From Guillardia theta CCMP2712 (taxonomy: Eukaryota; Cryptophyceae; Pyrenomonadales; Geminigeraceae), in NCBI RefSeq assembly GCF_000315625.1, contig NW_005434656.1, positions 708,212 to 731,246 of the forward strand: a DNA stretch of 23,035 nt, given 5' to 3'. Under the pieces are notes generated by a model. The model saw nothing but the letters and a program-made list of their open reading frames with translations. It searched no databases and had not been told where the DNA came from. The position numbers and the translations under genes were made by a program. How positions within the stretch are numbered: position 1 is the stretch's first letter; every line of letters begins with the position of its first letter. Positions 1 through 8,809 of the stretch are shown one piece after another.

Positions 1-235
1 TCAACTCACAATGATTCGGCACTCCTCCGAGGCAAAGTGGGTTAGCTGACTGAGTCACGAGGACAGTAGACTCAGTCACAGCCTCCGCTCGGAGTCAGAC
101 AGGCTGACTGGCTCGCCAGCCCGGCCGCCGCCGCCGCGGGGCGGCTTCCTGGCGTGACCGTGACCGCCGGTCACCGAGCGGCCTCGTGAGTTGCCGTACT
201 ACCCATAGCGTTGCCGTTCCGTATCCTTGTCGGAT
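1..235. repeat. GC-rich GAGTC/CGG island, copy 1
   Basis: No reading frame is supported here. The stretch is rich in GAGTC/GACTC words and CCG runs. It shares specific words with two other islands in the window: CTCCGAGGC at 25-33 (also 8152 and 19585) and GGTCACCGAGCGGCC at 169-183, which has a 13/15 match at 8208-8222. A TGAGTCA lies at 51-57. It may be a dispersed repeat or a promoter-type island upstream of the small gene at 805. Confidence 0.45.
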
Positions 236-679
<444 letters not shown>

Positions 680-804
680 TTGCTCCAAGTTCTTCTGCCA
701 CCATTCCCCACCCACACAGCAATCTCTTCCACCATCAACGGCTCTGGGGTGCCCTCATACCCTTTTATTCATCCCCCTCATTCCCTTTTGCTAATTTCGT
801 CGCC

Positions 805-1779
805 ATGTTTGCTGATATTCGCGAGTTTGTCGCCCTCGACCAGGTAGGGGAGGGGACGGGAGGAGGACGGAGAGTGGAGAATGATGATGACGATGCCGAT
901 GACGACGATGATGATGATGATGGTGATGGTGATGATGACAATGGTGGTGGTGGTGGTGGTGGTGGTGGTGGTGATCATATCAATGAGGAGGAGGAGGAGG
1001 AGGAGGAGGAGGAAGTGGTGGCGGTGATGGTGGTGGTAGTGATGGGTTTGAGATGGCGGTGCATATGATGGTGGCATTGATAGAGAAGAATGAGAAGAAG
1101 AGGAAGAGGAAGAGGAAGAGGAAGAGATGATTGAGGTGAGAGCGTGGAGAAACGGCGGAACAGAAGTAGGTCAGAAAGGGAGATAGGGACGATAGATCAT
1201 GCAGATTGAACCCTGTTGAACTATGAGGTGAAAACACGACCTTCAATTTTATCTGATGTCTCTCCGATGCATATGTTTTCGGCTGTTGCACTGAGTGAAT
1301 ATCACCGATTGATTTGTCCTGGCGGGGTTAGTTTGATGATGTAGAAAATAGCGCAGAGAAGAGGAGAACGTGCGGCATGTGTTGAGTAGTGGGCTTGGTC
1401 ATACTAATCGCCGTCTCCCTCATCCTTGCTTACTGCTCCTCCAGTATCGTGGAACTTTTGAGTTCCCCAAGATCAACGATTGCAGCACGCCTGGAGAGTG
1501 CCACAGCTCTTGGAAGGGTAGCATCCCTGCTTCTTTCTTCCTGCCGCTGAACATGTCGCTTGCTCTCAGAGGGACAGTACATCGACAACATGGCTTCGGT
1601 CACCACCAACTGGGACAACATCGGAACCGGAGCAGGGGAGGGCACTGACAACATCTACCTCCACTTTGACTCGTAAGATCCCTTGGCTCTAGGGAGCGGC
1701 AGACTGACGTTGCTGCCGCAGGATGGCTTCAGACTCTTGGAAGGCCGGGTCCGCTCCCAACCCCTCCGTTTTCTGGTAA
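805..1779 (+). CDS. Small unrecognised protein, about 90 aa, four exons
   Basis: The exons are 805-843, 1445-1517, 1570-1672 and 1722-1779 (TAA at 1777). All three introns are GT-AG (601, 52 and 49 bp), phases match, and the sum is 273 nt. The product starts MFADIREFVALDQ, continues YRGTFEFPKINDC and ends APNPSVFW. It is acidic and rich in Asp, Ser, Gly and aromatic residues, with two cysteines near the middle. I see no signal peptide, membrane segment or known family. The ATG at 805 is the first in frame, although the frame runs open back through the CAT repeat, so an upstream exon is possible. Intron 1 carries GAT, GGT and GAG microsatellites and a TACTAAT branch-like site at 1402. The gene converges on IMPDH, 279 bp away. 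The case rests on splice consistency only, without homology. Confidence 0.5.
881..1012. repeat. GAT, GGT and GAG microsatellites inside an intron
   Basis: Three adjoining trinucleotide tracts are visible: imperfect GAT/GAC at about 881-935, GGT at about 941-972, and GAG at about 985-1012. An AAGAGG-type purine tract follows at about 1090-1126. All lie within the predicted 601-bp first intron of the small gene. Confidence 0.9.
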
Positions 1780-2058
1780 ACCCTGTCGGCGTCAAGCTCA
1801 CGGGCTGGGAGCGAAGACGATGAGCAGAGGAGGTTGCAGAGAGACTGTAGGATGTCAGATGTTGGATAAATTCAAGTTTTCACTGTTGCAGCCAACCGAA
1901 AGTACACGAGACAGCCACTGACTTATCGCGATGGATGCAGATGAAATCAAAGGGTTTGTACAAACTTCTCCTACCGGTCACATTCCTCCTCCTCGCGCTC
2001 AAAAGGCATCAGCTCCATGATCGTGGAAGGATATTCGAGACGCTTCCCGTCTGAAGCT

Positions 2059-3804
2059 TTACCGAGCTGTGGTGGCAAGTCCATAGCTCTGGACATGCTG
2101 GACAGTGTGAACCTTGCCTTCGCTCTGAGCTGCGGCAGTCCTCTTCTCATACATCAACGAACCATCCTGCATGGCACCATGCAGCTCCTGCGAGAAGATC
2201 AACGACGGAAAGGGAAACATGGAAGGGAAGAGAGGAGGAGGGAAGATAGTAGGCAGAGGGGAGGGAGGGTTGAATGGCTGCACGCACCTGGATCGATCGC
2301 ATGCCTACATCCTGCAGGGCCTGTCGGAGACACATGTGCAAATGGGGAAGGTACATGTGCAACGACCCCTTGTCGGCAACGAAGCCAGACACACCCTGCT
2401 CCACCTGGATCCCGGACTTGCTGTTCATCAAGTAGCGTGTGCTGCTACCCTTCTCCATGGCCTCCTTGGAGCCCATCCCTCTGTACTTCTTCATGCGCAC
2501 GCCATCGCGGTAGAACCATTCGCCAGGAGCTTCATGGGTGCCTGCCAACATGCTTCCCATCATCACACAGCTTGCTCCGAGCGAGAGCGCCTTCATAATA
2601 TGCCCGGGGGAACGGATGCCTCCGTCGGCGATGATGGGGATGTCAAACCTTCTAGCGAACCTCGCGACTTGATAGATGGACACAGCCTGAGGTCTCCCGC
2701 ACGCCATCACCTCTTGAGTCGTGCAGATGCTTCCAACACCCATTCCAACTCTAAGAGCATCACAACCAGCTTGGATCAGGTGCGCTGCCTGACGACTAGT
2801 AACCACATTCCCAGCAATCACTTCGATGTGAGGATAGTTTTGCTTGATGTGACGGACCATGTCAGCTTGGTAGGTTGAATCTCCCTGGGCTGAATCAATA
2901 AGGATGATGTCGACATGCTCCTTGGCAAGCTGGGCAAGACGGTCGTAGTCAGACTGACGCGTCCCGATAGCTGCTCCGCAAAGAAGCTGCTTCGAGGTTT
3001 TGTCCACGGAGCAGTTGGGGTAATCACGATTCTTGAGCAAGTCAGTCCTCGAGATGAGAGCCACGAGCTCTCCGTTTCCATTCACGATAGGAAGCTTTCC
3101 CTTCTTGCTCCCCTTCATGATGTCGTTGGCCTGGGAAAGGGTGCAGCCTTCCTTGGCAACGATCAAGTCCCTGCTCATGACGTCTTGCACCGACAGGTCA
3201 TCGTCGCCGACGAAGTCGATGTCACGGGTGCAGACCATTCCCACTAGCTTTCCTCCGATCTTGCCCGTCTCAGTGATTGGAATTCCACTGAACCCCTTCT
3301 CCACCTTGATCCTTCTCACGTCCTTCACCTTGGCGTCCAGCCCGAGGGTGATGGGGTCGGTGATGAAACCGTTTTTGTAGCGCTTGACCTGCCGCACCAT
3401 CTGGACTTGCTCCTCGACCGTGCAGTTATAGTGGATGATACCGATCCCTCCCTGCAGAGCCATCGCCACAGCAAGGTTCGCCTCTGACACCGTATCCATG
3501 GGGGAAGACACAAATGGGCACTTGAGGCGAATGTTCTTGGTGACCCTCGTGGTGGTCGACACTTCCTGCACACCATCATCAGCCACTCGCCCCTACTCGT
3601 CCCTCGCTTGCTGACCTGCGGAGAGAAATAGATGTGACCAGGGAGCAACAGAAAGTCGTCGTAGGTCAGCCCGGGCTGTTCCTTAACCAAGTCCTCGACG
3701 TTAAATCCGTCCCTTCCTGAATCCTCGCCGTCAGCCAATCCATGCCTGCGACTAGCTTCGAACAAGCTCACCATGCTCCTTGAGAGCCGCCTCGAGTTCT
3801 GCAT
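2059..3804 (-). CDS. Inosine-5'-monophosphate dehydrogenase (IMPDH), three exons
   Basis: IMPDH oxidises IMP to XMP with NAD+, the committed step of guanine nucleotide synthesis. The exons, in coding order, are 3804-3616, 3565-2288 and 2187-2059 (TAA), joined by introns of 50 and 100 bp in phase 0; they encode 531 aa, close to the roughly 514 aa of animal enzymes. Visible family signatures are [12 protein letters not shown] near residue 50, [10 protein letters not shown] near 85, a CBS pair at about 132-245, the catalytic loop GVGSICTT with Cys344, [12 protein letters not shown] near 378, and the flap [10 protein letters not shown] followed by the Arg440-Tyr441 dyad. Exon 3 supplies the usual tail, [12 protein letters not shown]. 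There is no C-terminal SKL-type peroxisomal signal. A second ATG ten codons downstream could be the true start. The gene diverges from GMP synthase. Confidence 0.96.
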
Positions 3805-4141
3805 TCAGTGTTGGCCTGCGCGGCTCCAGTAAGTTCTTGCTCGATTGTTGCAGGTGCAACTAACTTGTTCTCCTTGTACCCCACGCAGCTCGAGCCCAGC
3901 TCAGGGGAGAAGGGAACCTGGCATGATCGTCAGGTCGCAGCTTTGGCAGTGATCTGCTTGACATCTCACCTGCCCAAAGTGACTGTCCATGGAAGGACTG
4001 AAATCAGAGTTCGGACCCTGCTGCAAAGGAGCATAAGTGGGAGCGATCGGGGAAGGAGAGCATACCTGGCCGCAACAAGACATGAAGGTGATGGAGTGTG
4101 TAGGTAGGAGAGGTGATACAAGTCTAGCGCAACGGAAGCAA

Positions 4142-4177
4142 GAAGAGGCAGAGGGGGCGGTAGCGAGGTTGCAACGA
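4142..4177. repeat. Short dispersed repeat, copy A
   Basis: This block matches 22733-22765 at 30 of 33 aligned bases plus one 3-base gap. It begins GAAGAGGCA and ends TTGCAACGA in both places. The copies lie upstream of the minus-strand IMPDH and SK-channel genes respectively, in the same orientation to each. Confidence 0.6.
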
Positions 4178-4246
4178 AGGGATGTGGAAGGGAGGAGGAG
4201 GGGCGGGAATGGGGGGGAAGTAGCTCGAGCCGCAAGAAATCATGCT

Positions 4247-4345
4247 TGGGGTAGGGGTAGGGGTAGTTGGCATGAACTTCAGGGTAGGGGTAGGGTAGGT
4301 TATATTAAGGCAGGGTAGCGATAGTGGAATGGGTAGGGTACTGGA
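4247..4345. repeat. GGGTA-type telomere-like, G4-prone tract
   Basis: Interrupted GGGGTA and GGGTA units occur at about 4247-4267, 4281-4300 and 4330-4340. At least four runs of three or more G lie within about 40 bases on the + strand, so a G-quadruplex is possible. The tract resembles degenerate telomere repeat, but the units are irregular. Confidence 0.6.
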
Positions 4346-4679
4346 TGCGGGCATTAATACCCCCTCCATGATCGGCTAATTGGTGGGTACGAAGTTGTAC
4401 CCCTCCCGAATCATCTCAGCAGCAATGTAGATCGGACCACCCCACCCGTTGACAAGGAAAACCATTCAGTACCCCAAAAAGGACTGTAAAATTACCCCCA
4501 CCCATGCGACCCTTTCTCGGTACCCCACCCTGTAAAGAGAACATGGAGAAAATTTCATCACCACCCCACCTTGCGTAGAGCCCTGTCGACCTGACTACCC
4601 GATAGCCGTAACCACCCCACCCTGTGGTTCCGCACGTGCGGTCTTCTGGGGGCCGGGACTTATAATCTGCCTTGACTTG

Positions 4680-4905
4680 TAAAAATCTTAATAGCTGTTT
4701 TTATCAAGTTGCATATTACATAGAGTACACTTTTTCAGCAAAATGGTTTTATTGAATACTTTACTTCGTAATATAAAATAATATAATATTTTTATAAAGT
4801 ACCATATCTTAAAACTAGTTAATACAAATTCCAAAATACGTACCATGATCGAAATGCTTTTAAAAATACTTTTGAAATATCCGTAGTGGTTTTGTACCAG
4901 AGGAT
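4680..4905. other. AT-rich block
   Basis: The composition shifts sharply to AT-rich, with runs such as ATATAATATTTTTATAAAG near 4781-4799, between GC-rich flanks. I find no conserved reading frame or RNA gene in it. It could be a promoter element, a matrix-attachment-type region or an old organellar insertion; the sequence alone does not decide. Confidence 0.4.
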
Positions 4906-5770
4906 CCAACAGTACAGCATGCATTGCTTTATGGAGGAATGCACGACCGCACCTGCACTGCTCAGCCAGCCATCCTCCCTCTCCCCTCCCCCTCCCTCCG
5001 CGTTCCCATTCTCCTTGCAACGCTCCTCTCTCTCGTGCCAACTGCCCGTGTCTTGCTCACCCATTCTCCGTTTCCACACAACCTCCTCGCTGCCCTGCCT
5101 GCCCTGCCCCGCCCTGCCCTGCCCCAGTAGTCGCCCCACCTTGAGGGAACCTGCCTTTTATCCTTGCAGTCATAACCTTCATGTTGCCCTCTTGCTTCTG
5201 ACTTTCTGTTGTACAATGATATGTAAACCTCTGGTCCCATATTGAGATTCTTCTGGTATACGCTGTGCCGATTCCCGAGGCCGATGTTCTTTTTTCGTAG
5301 CGTTCATGGCTTTTGTATTCTTGCATCCCTGTGCGCCGAATCAAGGCTACCAGTACGTGTGCAAATATTGAGATAACCAAGACCTTGAATCTACATCATC
5401 ACAGAGTGTTCTTTGCACAGACTTGTTTTGATCCAGGGGTGACGTTTTCATCGCAACTTTTCTTCCAGTGCTCAATCTTCGACCTCTTAGTCCCCCCAAT
5501 CACCTGATTTCGTTGATAACATTTATTCTTCCACAACCAACATGTCTTTGCGCTGATGTCTTTGAATCATTTTCATCTCTTTACTTGGAGTCCGCTCGTA
5601 CTTCCTGCTATGGTCGATGCGTCCCTTTCGTTCTCCTCACCATTTCCATTTCCTCATATCCTCGTGACCTCCTTCACCTCAACCCCATCCGTGTAACTAT
5701 GTAAATGCCCAATCGTGCTTCATTGTAGCTGATAGCGCTTCCTGGTTCGCAGAGAGAGAAGCTGTAGAGG

Positions 5771-7904
5771 ATGGGGCCCAGCAACAAGGTAGCGATCCTG
5801 GATGCGGGAGCGCAGTACGGAAAGCTCATCGACAGGAGGATCAGAGAGCTCAAGGTAGAGTCTCATGTCGTCCCGTTGGACTCGAAGCCCGAGGACCTGC
5901 AAGGGAAGTACGACGCCATCGTCATCAGCGGCGGGCCGGGCTCCTGCTACGCCCCTGACGCGCCCAAGTTCCATCCCGAGGTCCTTGAAATGGGGCTGCC
6001 GATCCTTGGGGTGTGCTATGGTTACCAGCTGCTTAACTATGTGAAGGGAGGAAAGGTAGAAAAATCGAGCAAGAGGGAGGATCTGCAGGAGACGGTTGAC
6101 ATCGACACGTCCTCTCCTCTGTTCCAGGGGCTCACGAGCAAGGAAAAGACCCTCCTGACCCACGGCGACGCGGTCGTGGAGGTCGCTCCGGACTTCAGGC
6201 CGGTCGCCTGGTCGAAGGGGCTGGTGATTGCGATCGAGAACCAGGGAAAGAAGATGTTCGGCACTCAGTTTCATCCCGAGGTGGACCTGACGGAGAACGG
6301 CGTCGCGATCTTCAAGCACTTCCTGTTTGACATCGCCAAGATGTCGCCCGACTACACGCCCGAGAGCAGGCACGAGGCCGCCATCGCTGAGATCCGCTCC
6401 ATCGTCGGGACGAAGGAGATCCTGGTGCTGGTGTCTGGCGGGGTTGACTCCTCCGTGTGCGCTGCTCTCTGCCGGGAGGCCGTGGGGCCAGAGAAGGTTC
6501 ATGCAGTACACATTGACCATGGCTTCATGCGTAAGAACGAGAGCGAGACTGTTCAAGTATGTCACCTCCATCCAATCTCTCTTTGTTGTTTTCCTTCTCA
6601 AACTTCTGTTATCCCGCCGTTTGCATTCACTGCTTCGACTCCCTGCTCCTTCGTTGGCTCCATCCTCACCCTCCTTGCAGGTAGCCCTCGGAAAGGTCGG
6701 GATCAATCTCCACATGGTCCACTGCGCCGATGACTTTGCCAAGGCGCGGACCATGGCGAAGGGAGTGGAGGTGGGACCACTGGAGGAGACTGTAGCGCCG
6801 GAGCACAAGAGGATGATCATCGGGGACACGTTCATGCGAGTGACCGAGCAGGCGGTCAGAAAGCTAGGGATCAACGCGGACAATGTCTATCTTGCTCAGG
6901 GGACTCTGCGCCCTGACCTGATCGAGAGCGGCTCTCATCTTGCGAGCTCCAAGGCCGACGTGATCAAGACGCATCACAACGACACGGCCCTGGTCCGCGA
7001 GCTCCGCGCCCAGGGCAAGATCGTCGAGCCCCTCAGAGATTTCCACAAGGATGAAGTTCGCGCCCTCGGGACTGAGCTGGGACTCCCCAAGCACCTGGTC
7101 TGGCGTCAGCCCTTCCCTGGCCCCGGACTGGCGATCCGCTGCCTGTGCTCCGACGGCAGCTGCCCGCCGCTGCTGTCCAAGGAGGACATGCACAAGGTTG
7201 AGCAGCTGGCGGCCCAGTACACCAAGGGGAAGCTTTCCGTCTGCCAGCTGCCTGTGCTGACTGTGGGAGTACAAGGAGACTGTCGCTCCTACAAGTCGGC
7301 TGTGGCCCTGAGCCTTCCTGGCGAGCCCAAGAGCAGCGACATTGACTGGGAGCAGCTCTTCCACATCGCTCGCAACGTGCCCTCCGAGGTGATGTCCGTC
7401 AGCCGGACCTGCTTCATGTGGGGCCCGCCATGCACCAACGACAGCGAGGGCCTGCTGGACGTCACGCCCACCTACTGCACTCAGGACGTGATGGAGCAGC
7501 TGCGGGAGGCGGACAGTGTCGTGACGGAGGCCATGCTGGAGTCTGACCTGGTCCACACCCTCAGCCAGGTCCCTGTCGTCATCTTCCCCGCTTCCTTCGG
7601 GACCAAAGGCAACAGAAGCATCGCCATCCGCCCCTTCATCACCCGCGATTTCATGACTGGGAAACCAGCCGTTCCTGTATGTTGCCCCTCCTTCCCTCCT
7701 CGTCTCTCCCTCGCTCTTGCTTCCCAAACCCCTTCCCCCTCCTGCTTCCTCGCGCTTCTGCTTACTAACGGCATCCTGCAGGGGCAAGAGCTCCCCTTCG
7801 AAGTGCTGGACAGCATCATCGCCAAGATCAGGCAGGTGAAGGGCATCTCGCGCGTCGTCTACGACCTCACGGCAAAACCTCCTGGAACCACCGAGTGGGA
7901 GTAG
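5771..7904 (+). CDS. GMP synthase (glutamine-hydrolysing), three exons
   Basis: GMPS aminates XMP to GMP with glutamine and ATP. The exons are 5771-6556, 6681-7676 and 7782-7904 (TAG), with GT-AG introns of 124 and 105 bp in phase 0; they encode 634 aa. An in-frame TAG lies six bases before the ATG, which fixes the start. The class I amidotransferase domain occupies about residues 1-200, with nucleophile Cys82 in GVCYGYQ and partners His168 and Glu170 in FHPEV. The ATP-pyrophosphatase P-loop VSGGVDSS is at 221-228. The dimerisation region is the eukaryotic long form with extra sequence (about 450-590), and the protein ends SRVVYDLTAKPPGTTEWE, as in animal GMPS. Intron 2 has a perfect TACTAAC branch site at 7763-7769, 12 bases before the acceptor. 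Its partner enzyme IMPDH lies divergently upstream. Confidence 0.97.
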
Positions 7905-7961
7905 CGAAATCAAACGACAAAAAGCTGCTCGATGCCTCGGAGACTGTTTCAACAGCCCCTG

Positions 7962-8046
<85 letters not shown>

Positions 8047-8069
8047 CCTTTCCCTCACCCTCACCCTCC
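7962..8069. repeat. (CCCTCA)n hexamer repeat, (TGAGGG)n on the minus strand
   Basis: About 14.5 perfect CCCTCA units run from 7962 to 8048, followed by a short interruption and a few more units to about 8069. The repeat begins 57 bases after the GMPS stop and is probably inside its 3' UTR. The minus-strand unit TGAGGG is a known variant of telomeric repeat in some eukaryotes; whether it is telomere-derived here is not known. Confidence 0.95.
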
Positions 8070-8070
8070 G

Positions 8071-8809
8071 ACACTGAGTCAGGCTGAGACTCCGGCGAGT
8101 CTGAGAGCAAGAGCTACTACTTCGTGACGGTTCGTTGAAGGTCGGGCGAGTCTCCGAGGCCGAGCGGCCCACTGAGGCTGGCAGACACTGCCGTGACTCA
8201 GTGACCCGGTGACCGAACGGCCCGGCGCCGGCCGCCCCCGGGGGGTCCTGACGGAGCACAAGTTTGTTGGACTTGTACTATGCCAAAGTCACGCAGATAT
8301 CACATCGACCTTAGTTGTAACAAGACAGTTTTTGCTCACTGAGACCGAGTTTAATGCACACAAAACCAGAATTGAGGAGCACATGAGAGATAGACTGTGG
8401 CAAGACGGCTAGGAAAGCCCCCTCTTCGTCTCTGCACTACATTGCCGGCAGTCTTGAAAACACTGACACGTAAGTCTTGGTTTACAGGAGAGTTTTTGTT
8501 AACTCGGCGCTATCTGACTGGCACGGCTGGCCGCATATCGGATCCATCAAGTCCGGGTACTTCCGAGCCCACGCCTGCTGAGTAGGCGCCCCCTGAATGG
8601 GCCGAGAGTCGGATTTAATTCAGGGTGTAGGGACCCCGCATCGCTGTTATGAATGAAGTTCCGAAGTTCCGGGATTGTTTCTTACGGTAGTAGCGTTTTT
8701 TATTACGCCGGGTACTGCCCCGGTACCGTGACTAGTATGATACGACTCTTATACTTGCCCTCAGAGTCTCGCAAAAGCTCCCGGGCGGCCCGGCCCGGGC
8801 CGGGAATCA
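8071..8809. repeat. GC-rich GAGTC/CGG island, copy 2
   Basis: This stretch shares CTCCGAGGC (8152-8160), CGAGCGGCC, and a 13/15 match to GGTCACCGAGCGGCC (8208-8222) with the island at the window start. It also shares the 12-mer CCGAGAGTCGGA (8602-8613) with the island near 19655. It contains a C5G6 palindromic core at 8235-8245 and a GGCCCGGGCC palindrome near 8793. No reading frame in it looks conserved. Confidence 0.45.

Larger units (their letters stand above)
3805..5770. promoter_or_regulatory. Divergent IMPDH/GMPS intergenic region
   Basis: I see no convincing coding sequence in these 1,966 bp. The region must hold the promoters of both guanine-synthesis genes. From left to right it contains a purine-rich block with a short dispersed repeat (4142-4177), G-rich GGGTA repeats (4247-4345), a cluster of ACCCCACCC motifs (4439-4622), an AT-rich block (4680-4905), a CCTGC/CCCTG tract (about 5094-5127), and a pyrimidine-rich stretch leading to the GMPS start. 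Its last bases, TTCGCAG before AGAGAGAAGC, resemble a splice acceptor, so GMPS may have a non-coding first exon. Confidence 0.55.
7905..8809. other. GMPS-aquaporin intergenic region
   Basis: No gene is supported in these 905 bp. The region holds a CCCTCA repeat just after the GMPS stop, the second GAGTC/CGG island, and a GC-palindromic stretch (8781-8804) immediately before the aquaporin ATG. It presumably carries the GMPS 3' UTR and the aquaporin promoter, since both genes read rightward. Confidence 0.55.

Noticed and set aside
2059-7904. Bacterial origin of the IMPDH/GMPS pair
   Set aside because: Both genes have spliceosomal-type introns and eukaryotic signatures (CBS-bearing eukaryotic IMPDH, long-form GMPS with the animal-like C-terminus).
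7867-8259. Repetitive Leu-Thr and Arg-Val open frames over the CCCTCA array
   Set aside because: They are products of the hexamer repeat and overlap the GMPS end antisense or out of frame.
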